From the NCBI RefSeq assembly GCF_048128805.1, contig NC_136016.1, positions 16,450,676-16,514,675 on the forward strand: a stretch of DNA of 64,000 nucleotides. The letters are read 5' to 3'. This DNA comes from Centroberyx gerrardi (lineage: Eukaryota; Chordata; Actinopteri; Beryciformes; Berycidae). The notes below the pieces were generated by a model, which was not told the origin of the DNA, ran no database searches, and saw only the letters and a list, made by a program, of their open reading frames with translations. Positions 35,800 through 46,137 of this stretch are shown piece by piece; the stretch's first letter is position 1; each line of letters begins with the position of its first letter. The position numbers and the translations under genes are program-made.

Positions 35800-38600
35800 A
35801 ATGCATGTGGCTTATGCATGCAGTGGATTTATTTATGGATAACACGTAGTGTGTTTTAATACTGATAATCGGTGACATCATGTGTGCCCCTTCCCCCAGC
35901 TCTGATATGTATTTACATGTGATGTAGAATTAGAAATGGAAAAATCGGCTGAACGAGCTGGAGAAAGGACTTCTAGCTAAATGGGGAATTTGTTTCCATT
36001 GTGCAGCAGGAACAAAAACAGTAATCACATGCTTCATCGGATTAAAAGGCTTGTTGCTCCATCATAAACAAATGCTCAAGAAAATCTGATGAGTTCCTAT
36101 CATGCAGGAACGATTCCAACAACAGGAACATCTGAACCAGTGACACCCTAAAGAAAATTTTCATTGAATTTTTCACATTTAATAATTCCGAATGATGGTT
36201 TAAATCACCAAAGAATAAAACAAGTGTTTTCCACAGCCTGACCTTTAGACCTCTGCAATCCCAACTGAGTGGACATCAAACCACTTAGCACATACATGAG
36301 GAAGAGAGGGGCTATGTTAATACTTAAAGCACTGTAAACACTCAACACCAGCACACAATACCTGCCCCCACTCTCGTAATGCCAAAAAAACAAAACAAGA
36401 AACAGCCTTTATCATCGGTCATAATAGTCTGGTGGCTGCAGTGCCTATGACACACCTGTCAGTTCGTAAAAACATTAAGAGATGTCGCACACACCCCACC
36501 GCCCCTCTTACAGGGTAATCAAGGTAATGACCCCTCCCTCCCTCCCTCCTTTCCACTAAGAGAGACCAGTGTGGCGTTCACACCTCCACTTCCCCTCTGT
36601 CCCGCTAGCTGCCTTTCATCCCTTGTTCCAGCCCCCCCACAAATGGGGAAGGAAAACAACAACTAGAACAACATTTAGACTTCACTCCTCTCAAGCCACT
36701 CCAGCTGTCACTCTGTATTGGCAGGAATGTCTGCTAGCAGGTAGATTTCGCTCCTTAGACCCTATTTGTCACAAACAAACACATTGTTTTCTTCTTCTAC
36801 TTTACTGTGGACCTGACCAATAAAGATGGGAACCATTTCCATGTACAGATCCGTGTTGTTTGAGTATCCTCAGGCAGATGATATTCATACAAAATCATCC
36901 ACACAAAGACAAAGCCATGCAATATATCCTGCTTGATCAATGCAAATGGCTAAAGCTCTACTGCAATCCTCTGCAAAAGAGCCTCTGTGGTCTGTATTGA
37001 CAATTTTAGAATACAAATGAGTCCTCCAAAAACATTAGATCACCTTTGGCAGTTGTTATGCAAATTAGACCAAATAATAAGTCTTTTCAGATTCTGTCAT
37101 CCGCAGTCTCTTACTGGATTGGGGGAAATGGACACGGCCATGTTGTTGCCATGGTGAATTCTTCCTTGATTTGAATGTTCTTAAAATGAAGGTCACGACA
37201 GCAGATTTTAGAGGGTTACATCCCATTCCCAAACCCACAGTAATGAACGACGAGGAATATAATTGGACAACTATAAATATGTCAAACTTTGCTTTGAGAC
37301 ATACAGATACAGGTACAGCAGCGTTGGTTGTTCCTTCAGAAAATAAACTCTCTAAGTCTCTAGTCTCTAAGTTTGTGTGGTAAACAGATGACCTTGTTGT
37401 ATCAGAGATTTACTGAATCTCATTTTCTGTTGTCCTCTGGTTTGGCAGCTTAAGTTTAAGCAACAAAAGTAGTCAGTCAGGTTACTGGCATGAACTACAG
37501 TCAAATGGAAATATTTGAGAGACATTAGTAAGGAAGGCCAATGCCATTCTCATCTGTCCTGGTCCTGATTTGTCCTGAGTTATTGACTTTCATGGTCTCT
37601 ATCAATTGATGTGTGTCTGTGTGGTATTAGCCTATGTGTTTTATTGTGTTTTAACTATAAACCCTGTCTGCTAACCAAATTTAACTTTAAATATGAGTTG
37701 AATTGAAGTTTTAGTGTTAAATGTTCTGTGGAATGCTAGCCCAGCCTTAACTAAAACACTCAACACACTTCCTAATTCAAAGCTTCGATGTCACCCTACA
37801 CAGACACTCATGTTTATGTAGTGGCCAAATTGCAGCCATGGGCCAAACTGTCTCCCTCTTCCACCTGCATTGGAGTCCTGGCTCCCTGCTGAGAGAGCCT
37901 GATAGGCAGACTGCTGAGAGGAAGAAACGTGTCATCAAATCATCAAATAGCCACAGGGGAGCTGCCAGTAGCCCCATCAACCAGGTTTGTATGTGAGAGG
38001 CAGTAGAAACATACTCATTTCCTACAATTATTTTGTTAATGACATAAAAGATGTTTACACCCACACATACCTCTGTAATGAATGATATTGAAATTATAGA
38101 GAAGTGTGTATAACTGATGCAGGAGTTCTGTGAGCCTGTGTCCTGATGTGAAATAACAAAAATGACCGTCTGGGAGTGACATTAATGTCAATTCAATTCC
38201 TCACTTTGAAGTAAATTCAGATTTTGCCAAACAGCCCTTGATATGGCTAATGTTGTTTGTGTTAGTTTGTCATGTAAGCAGGGGATGGAGGGGAGAGACA
38301 GGGATGCAAATGAAGGGCTGTGTGAAAACGGGGCCATTTGGCCTGATGTGTGAAGCCTTACACACCTATATAACAGAGCGAGTCACCAGGATAGGCGTTT
38401 GGAGGGAAGTGCAGCAGAGTGGTAGGAAGAGAAATAGGGGAAACAGAAAACAGGATTCCAGTGAAACAGAAGACAGATATCACTCCATTAGATTCAGAGG
38501 GAACAGAAATAAGCCTGGATCTGAGACTGTTCATGGAAATAGAGAAGAAAAAAAAGAGTTAAAGAGCAAAAGGTTACTTTGGAGAAGTAGAGGGAAGAGG
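35800..38600. other. Non-coding interval between nif3l1 and tbx6
   Basis: No exon, RNA or transposon could be supported. As the region upstream of tbx6 it is the natural place for its presomitic-mesoderm enhancers, but I could not identify specific sites by eye. Confidence 0.4.
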
Positions 38601-38632
38601 GTGAGTAAAGGGACAAAGACAGAAAAGGAAGA

Positions 38633-38706
38633 ATGCTCAGTGTGGAGATGTATCCCAGTTTAGCCCTGGGACCGCAAAGAATGGGAGACTGCTTCTACAG
38701 AGGTGA

Positions 38707-38739
<33 letters not shown>

Positions 38740-40798
38740 AGAGAGAGAGACAGAAAGAGAGAGAGAGTCTGTGGAAGTCTATCTTGTGATCTAGTTTGAT
38801 ATAAGATCACAGGTCAGCATTTACTTTGAAAAATCTTGAATGGAACCAGGAATCTAATGATACATTTTACAAACATAAATGGACCCAATGGCATTCTTGA
38901 CCTTCAAGCCCTCTCACAAGGAACAACCACTGGATCTGTGATAGATGCTTATAAGCATCAACTGGTGAAGGCTGGCTAATAAGCTAGGAAGCTAATGGGG
39001 CGTTTATTTACAGCTAGCAGGCCGTCACCCCTCTGAAAGAGCCTCTCGACTGGTACTGGATCATTTTAGTACATGTTGGAGAGGTGTGGCTGGACGACTC
39101 TACGCCTTGAAAAATGTCAAAAGTTGATCTTTGATGATAAATTTGGACTCTTAGATTCAGGGCATGAAACTTACTTTTTTTGTCAGCTGGCTGTGTGGAT
39201 TCAGAATTCTCCTAGTGAATTTAAATGTATTTATTTTTTTGGAGTACAACTGATTGAACACAGGTTGATTGGTAGAACTTACAAGACCTACCAGCCACAA
39301 CCAAAATTGATCAGAGTTTGGTTTATGTCTAGTTTTCATTTCAAGGTCTGCTTATATAGTTTTTAATCGTGATTTCTACTCTCAGACCGGGAAGCTCCTG
39401 CCCACATGCCTCTGTTCCCTCCTGCCTGCGACATGGCGGCCAGAGCGCTGCCCCCCAGGCTGCTGGCCCCGCCCACCGCCCCCAGCGACACAGCCACCAA
39501 AACACAAGACGAGGTCAAGATGGAGCTGGAGAACGGGTCGTTATGGAAACAGTTCAGCTCAGTCGGCACAGAGATGATCATCACGAAGAAGGGCAGGTGG
39601 GTGTAGAGGCAGTATGCAAGTGCAAGGCCACCGACCCTTGACCCTTTGACTGTACAAAACCATTAGTACAAATTTGTGTTTCCACTCTCTGCTCTCCCTA
39701 TCCTCTCTTCTCCTTTTCCTATCCTTCTGTCCTTCACATCCACATGTCTCCCATCCCCCTTTTCTGTCTTATATCTCCTCTACCTCCTCTTCCCTCATCC
39801 ACCTTCCTTCACTCTCTCCTCTCCCCACCCTCCATCCTAACCTCCCCCTCTCTTTCACCAGCTCCCTTTCTATACCTTTCATATTCCTCTCTCTCCATCC
39901 TCTCAGGTTAAAGGTTAAATGCCTAGTAGGGTCACGCCTGCAAAAAATGCATATACTCATTGTTTTGGATAAAATATGTAAAAAAAAGTTCTAACTTTCT
40001 CCACCCTCCACCCTCCATTCTCCTTTCTCCTTCACTCCTTCCGTCCTTCCCTCTCTCCTTCCCTCCCTGCTCTCCCTAGACGGATGTTCCCCGGTCTGAG
40101 GGTGAAGCTGTCGGGCCTGAACCCGTCTCTCCGCTACATCCTCCTGCTGGACATCGTCCCGCTGGACAACTCCCGCTACCGTTTCCAAGGTGACGCCTGG
40201 CAGGCCGTGGGCGCGGCAGAGGCGCGGCTGCCCGACCGGGTGTTCATCCACCCGGACTCCCCCGCCACGGGCGCACACTGGCAGAGCCGCACCATCTCCT
40301 TCCACTGCGCCAAGCTCACCAACAACACACTGGACACACAGGGATATGTGAGTGCTGGAGACTGGTGTGTGTTGGTCTGTTTCTGTGTGTGTGTGTGTGT
40401 GCTGTCATAGTGTGACCCAGCAGAGATACAGTACAGTACATAACCCTCATTGGTATATTTGGTCCTTGGCCTGCCTTTGGTACTAACCTCTTACTTTTCC
40501 CTATCATTTCCAGATCATCCTCCACTCGCTGCATCGCTACCAGCCCAGAGTCCATGTGATTGAAGCCAGGGATGTGCTGAGGTGGGGAGGGGGACAGCAC
40601 TCCTTCGTCTTCCCCGAGACCCAGTTCCTCACCGTCACCGCCTACCAGAACAACAAGGTACAACAACATTACATTTACATTGTAGGCATTTAGCTGGCAC
40701 TCCTATACAGAATGATTTACAATGGGTGCAGCGGTAGATTAAGCTTAATTTTGTAGATCGCCAACAACACAAGTGGCCGTAGGTAGCAGAAGTAGGTA

Positions 40799-40838
<40 letters not shown>

Positions 40839-43288
40839 TACCTAAAATACTGCACCTTGTATCACAGAGTGCCTTAAAAAACAACCAGAAAATGTAATTG
40901 TCTTTCTTTTTCCAGATCACAGAGCTGAAGATCAACTCCAATCCCTTTGCGAAGGGCTTCAGAGAGGATGGCATGAACAGCAAAAAGTAATGCACAACAA
41001 ACACACACACACACACACATACACACACACACACTCACACTCCACCTTAGTGTACAAACAGCACAAATTTTGTAGAGGACATACCCTAACATCTATCTTC
41101 TTTACTGCAGACAGAGAGATGCAAGGCAGAAGCGCAAGATTACCCACCTGACAGAAACCTTGGATATCGGTAAGTGGGATAGACATAGAATACTGAAATA
41201 CTACCCTTGCCACTATTGATTTGCTTTGCCATATCTTTAATTTGGACTATACTAACTTTGGACTATACTCCTGCCTTGCCTTGCATTGTCTTACCTCAAT
41301 CATCTCCGTTTCTCTGTCTGTCTCTCCCAGTGGGCTGTGATCCATGTGACTCCACTGAGCTTTTGTCCCAGTCCACGACCACCACCTCCACCTCGGACCT
41401 CCAGGCCCTGGCCCTGGCCTCCCTGCCCCCGCTCCCTGACCCGTCCTGTGGGTACAGAGCAGAGGAGGCCCCCTACCAGGACGCTCAGGTCCCAGAGCAG
41501 CCGCTAGACCTTGGCCAAGCATTCATGGCATCCCAGATGTCTGACATCACCGTCACCATGGCCAATGGGATGCAGGACACACCAGGAATTGACAGGTGGG
41601 TGAGCAAAAAATGGAGGAAAATGGTCTATTTCATAATCCATCCACTCACACAGGCATTACAATGGTGTTTCAAAACAGATGCAATGTATCCACGCTTAGT
41701 TTACCGATTTAAAGACCCTATGATATGGCATCTTTGCTTCCTGGATTTGATGCATTTCCTAACCAATGGGATATCAGTTAGGGAGAGAAAGACAGTTTTA
41801 TTTATTGGTTAGAGATGTATATTTACACCTACTAGTGCAGCATGAGGTCACCATGAAGGATACTCTGTTTTCCAGGGAGTAAAAATAATGGGAGTTCATC
41901 TCATCGGGACTTAAAGTATTAACTATATGTCTTTCTTCCTCAACAGATCAGACAATATGGGTCAGCCGCCTTATACCTCCGCCTACTCCGCTGCTCCACC
42001 CGGCTCCTCCTCTTTCCCCTCAGCTCCTCTTCCTCAGTCTTCCTCCTCCTTCCCGTCCCTCCCCGTCCCCGACTCTTCAGACGCGTCCGATCCTCAGCCG
42101 TCCGCTGAGGTCCAGCCGTCCTCCGCCTCCGGCTACCCGTCTGTCCCCCCTATTGACTACCCGCCCATCCTGTCGTCCTCGCCCACGCTCCCTTCCTCCA
42201 CCACCTCTCCTTCACTGCAGCAGACCTCCTTCACCTACCCCATCCTGACTCCGCCGCCTTCCACTTCCTCCTCCCCGCAGCCGCTCCTCTCCTCCTCCTC
42301 CACTTCCACCTATCACGCCATCTCTCCATCCAACCCAGAGATGATCAGTCCACATACGCCCACTGACACCTCCTTCTCCGCCCCGTCTTCCGCATGTCAG
42401 TCGGGTCTGCAGGACCACATGCCAGCTCTTTCTCTGCTCACCCAGCCCAACCAGCCTCTGCAAGTTGAACCCATCACCAGCGGGAATAATTCACCCCACG
42501 ATCAAAACTCGGCGGTGTTTACCTATCCGAATCTTCTGTCCGCAAATCCAGATCCAGACCCAGCCCCCCCTCAGCCTCTTCCCAACCAAAACCACCCGCC
42601 TGTGGTGTCAAATCCCGCTCCCTTCCTGCCTTGCTCCCTCCCTAACCACACCGTCCCCCCATCTTTCACCTTCCCCTCTGTCCCGCCTCCCATTCAGAAT
42701 CTGTCGTTTCCCAATATGTCTTCCAGCCCCGCCCATCCCACTCTGCACGTCCAAAATCTCAGCCAAGCCCAAGCTCCATCCCTCGCTGCAGCCTTTCCTC
42801 CCTCCTCTTTCACCCATCCGTCCTCCTCCCTTCCTCACCCGCCTTTCCAACCCTCTTCTTGCTCGGCCGTCTCCTCTGGATCGTTGCCTTCCTTCCAGCC
42901 GTCTGTGTCCTCCGCTCCCTCGCTGCCACCCACAGCCCATCACCAGAACCTGACCTCCGCCTCCGCCCCCTCCTCGTACCCTTCAGTTGCTCCTGTTGAA
43001 CTAGGCGCCATCCCTCAGTTCAACCCAGGCGCCCCCTATCTGCCGGAGATGATGCTGCACCACCCGTCTCTTCTCCCTCAGCTGGATCCCTCCTGTCTTC
43101 CCTCCGCCGCCGCCCCTCCGGCCCTCTACCCTGCCTTCTCCTCCTACCCTCTCCGGCTTTGTCAGGACCCTCGCTCGTCCCTCCCCATCCCGCTCAGGCA
43201 CCTGTACAGACAGCACCAGCATGGCCACGCCCACCCTCAGGGGCCCTACCTGGATATGAGCGCAAGAGTTGGGAACGTCTATTGCTAG
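38633..43288 (+). CDS. tbx6: T-box transcription factor Tbx6 (tbx24/fused somites type)
   Basis: Eight exons: 38633-38702, 39386-39596, 40080-40347, 40514-40657, 40916-40986, 41111-41169, 41331-41595, 41947-43288. All introns are GT-AG and the total of 2,430 nt gives 809 aa. The start [20 protein letters not shown] has A at -3; an in-frame ATG follows at 38648. The T-box spans about residues 72-255: [106 protein letters not shown] and [10 protein letters not shown]. It is followed by a basic [15 protein letters not shown]. The remaining roughly 550 residues, mostly one 1.34-kb exon, are Ser/Pro-rich low-complexity sequence. This is much longer than human TBX6 (436 aa). Tbx6 patterns presomitic mesoderm and segment boundaries. 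Assignment to tbx6 rather than tbx16/tbx6l rests on the T-box and the shared human 16p11.2 neighbours. Confidence 0.92.
38707..38739. repeat. (TG)n at the tbx6 intron 1 donor
   Basis: About 13 TG units beginning four bases after the exon 1 donor (G|GTGAGTGTGTG), so the repeat is contiguous with the 5' splice site. Confidence 0.85.
40668..40760. repeat. SINE core fragment in tbx6 intron 4
   Basis: ACATTTACATTGTAGGCATT followed by TAGCTGGCACTCCTATACAGAATGATTTACAATGGG is a diverged copy of the fish SINE core also present at 22.81, 50.0 and 60.34 kb. Confidence 0.5.
40799..40835. repeat. (TG)n microsatellite in tbx6 intron 4
   Basis: About 18 TG units, 80 bases upstream of exon 40916-40986. Confidence 0.9.
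41000..41034. repeat. (CA)n microsatellite in tbx6 intron 5
   Basis: Two CA runs separated by one TA unit, starting 13 bases after the exon ending at 40986. Confidence 0.9.
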
Positions 43289-43639
43289 AGTGATAAAAAT
43301 GGAATAGCATGGTGGGATTTAGTGAGATCAAGAATGCTTAGAACAGCAAAATATAATGCTGATGATTATAATGATGAAGATATTGATGATGATACAACTG
43401 TTTTGTGATCCAAATGAGTGTTTTATTCAGGATTTGAGTTATGATCACAAAATGTATTGGTTTAATAGCGCTTTTAGGGATATTAGCAATGTGTAGCATT
43501 AGTTCAAGTAGCCTTCTGTACTGTAAGTGTGTGTGTGTGTGTGTTTTCCAAAGAACTCAACTGAGACTGATGAAATTGATCAAAATTTGTAAATATTTGT
43601 TGAAGCTTTTCTTTTCAAAAAATCCATTCCAGTGTGAAA

Positions 43640-43645
43640 AATAAA
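43640..43645 (+). terminator. tbx6: Poly(A) signal of tbx6
   Basis: AATAAA 352 bases after the tbx6 stop codon, in the sequence GTGAAAAATAAAACTTTTTCC. A second AATAAA lies near 43806. Confidence 0.45.
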
Positions 43646-44021
43646 ACTTTTTCCATGTTCTTGGCTTCCGTGAATCAATTCTCATCCATTTAAACATTAA
43701 ACATGTTCAAAACAGCTGAATATATTAGACTAAAAGTTGGGCACTTTGGGGGTATTGTTTTTTTAGCATAAGAATTTGGGGTTGTGAATTCACCTTAATA
43801 CTCAAAATAAAAATCGCTCAGAGAACCAACTCTTTTCTTCTGTTTTTTTGTTTTCTTTTTCATGATTTTCTTCGCCTCCCCTAGTCCATTATTTCCTTGG
43901 GCCTCTCTCTTCCTACTCTCCCATCTCTTCTCCCTGACAAAGGAAGTTACAGAAGTAAAAATATGATGATTTTACCTTAATCTCTTACACCTGTTTATCT
44001 ACCGTTCTATTTGTGTACTTC

Positions 44022-44160
44022 AATACCTTGATGATGGGGCCGAAACGCGTTCAACGTAGTTTTTAACTTGCAATTATGACTAGCCAAATTTGATAAAGGC
44101 TTTCTAACTGATTTTTTAATTGCCTTGGATCTCTCTTTTGTTCCACATGAGGAGCTACTA
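44022..44160 (+). repeat. Interspersed repeat with degenerate hammerhead-ribozyme-like core
   Basis: ACCTTGATGATGGGGCCGAA followed by ACGCGTTCAACGTAG resembles the CTGATGA...GAAAC(GCG) repeat found in many animal genomes, which in Penelope-like elements and retrozymes is a minimal hammerhead ribozyme. A tail TTGATAAAGGCTTTCTAACTG and CCTTGGATCTCTCTTTTG follows, as in other fish copies I remember. Stem II is collapsed and one U is inserted in the core, so it is probably inactive. Confidence 0.45.
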
Positions 44161-45284
44161 GAGGAGCCTTTTTCATCCAAAGAGCACCGAACCCCATAAT
44201 CTTTAATATTAGAGGCTAAGACTCATTCCAGCCTCCTATCAGTTACACTATCAGTCCTGTCACAATAACAGTTCAGTGAAGCACTATTAGGGTTATCACA
44301 CCTGGTCAGTGGTACCAGTGCAGTGAAGACCTGGGATGCACTGTGTGTGAAGTTAGTGAACTTGGGTCTGTCAGTTCACCAGATCACAGATTTATAACGA
44401 GGATGGTTGAAGGCAGGGGTTAATCATTCCCCCTCCTGACTGCTCTGCCTCCTCTAAACTCAACCCTCCTCAAAATATCACAAACCTTTCCACAACACTG
44501 AGCTGAACACTTGTCATGTGTCTAATCTGTTTCTGGGTCACTCAGGCATCTGTGTTTTACAGATATTACTAAAATGTAGCCAAATTCAGGATTTTTTTGT
44601 ATGATATATACATTTTATGCACATTCACATAGGCTTGTGAAAAAATTGACTTGCATCCCAACTCAGAATGCAGATCTGTTTCACTGTTACAAATGCAAAA
44701 TAATTCTATTATAGAATTATAAATGCAAAAACACATTTTACTGCTTCACAATACATTCAATACACATAATACAAGCTGTTGCACTCAATTTAAGAATGAA
44801 ACTTGTATTTCATCCAGTTCTTTTGATGAGTCTACCCTCTACATTTATGGTAACAGGCAAAACTTGCCTTAGACAGCCAAAGTTCATTCAAAAGCTTTTA
44901 GCAAAAAACAGATGTAACATGACAAATGCTTATGAAAAAGGTTTGAAAAGTGAAAAGTTAAAGTTGAAAAGTGAAAGTTTTTAGTTTCCATTTGGTTGAT
45001 GTATTTATGCCAAACTGAGGGGACACTTGTGTACTAATGCCAAGGGTCAACTTGATGTTTACTCAAATTTTGAGTAACTAGTCACTTATTAACCAGTCAA
45101 TCAGCCAAAAGATAATCAATTTCACTGGTCCACCCACAAACATCCGACATCGCACCTGCTGAGCTTTTCGTCTTTGGAGTGTTATGAGTTCCGTTCTTCG
45201 GACGCAGGGTAAGAACTTTTTATTCACTTCTTTCTTATTTTTCTCAACTTCAGATGTTTTTGTGACTTTTAAAGTAGCCTAACC

Positions 45285-45564
45285 CAGTGGTTCCCAACCT
45301 GGGGTCCAGAGACCAGCAGGGGTCCTTGAGGGGGCTCCAGGGCGTCCCAAACAAAATTAGGAATAGTTTAATATAACTTTTATTTCAGTTCCTACAAGTT
45401 AGAACAATGAGGGAATGTATAAGGATGAATGTTTTGATCATAGTTCACTACCAACTGCTGTTATCTCCCCACCTAACAAGAAAGAGGGGATTTCTCACAG
45501 GACAAATCTTCTTATCTTATATGTATCTATTTTGGGGTCCCTGACAAAAGTTTGGGAAACTCTG
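45285..45564. mobile_element. Non-autonomous hAT-type DNA transposon (MITE)
   Basis: The 280-bp element begins CAGTGGTTCCCAACCTGGGG and ends in the inverted GTTTGGGAAACTCTG, the classic hAT-Charlie style terminus. Flanking 8-base repeats GCCTAACC (45277-45284) and GTCTAGCC (45565-45572) agree at 6 of 8 positions, as expected for an aged hAT target-site duplication. It has no coding capacity. It sits in the tbx6-prodh2 intergenic region. Confidence 0.85.
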
Positions 45565-46071
45565 GTCTAGCCGATGCTGCCATCAGATTCAAATTGTCCT
45601 GAATTACAAACCTACTGATCTTATTAAAACCTTTTTTTTAATAGCCTATGCCACTGACATCTTTTTGCTTACTTTTGAAGAAAAAATGTTTATTTGTAAG
45701 GGACACACTTTGGTGTTTAATTTGCTGTCAGTGTTCGTTCTTGTCAAACTCACTGGCAGCAACATGCAGTAAAGGCTGGAACCTGCATACACATTGCTCC
45801 TTTCAATTTCCTCTCCTCCTCCAACAGGTTCCTACATGAGAAGATCATCACTTGTTTCTGGGCTTGGGGTCAGATACAGGACACATTACATTTCCACCAG
45901 ATAATTACAATTATATACAATACAAGTCAGCTACAGCTGCCGGAGTAAACAGGCGGGGCGTAGTGAGTCGCACCCATGCAACTTCAAAATCACAATAAAG
46001 GAAGATCCATATAAACACTCTGAGTCATCAAGACTCCACCTACACATTGGGTCAAATACACACACTCACAC

Positions 46072-46096
46072 AGACATACACACACACACACACACA
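46072..46096. repeat. (AC)n microsatellite upstream of prodh2
   Basis: ACATACACACACACACACACACAC-type run about 45 bases before the prodh2 start codon, probably in the 5' UTR or core promoter. Confidence 0.8.
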
Positions 46097-46137
46097 TAGG
46101 ACGAGCTGCAGCCTTCCAAAACAACTCCTCACCTGTT

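Noticed and set aside
42212-43234. Minus-strand frames opposite the tbx6 last exon (Gly/Arg-rich)
   Set aside because: Antisense of Ser/Pro-rich coding sequence; no independent evidence.
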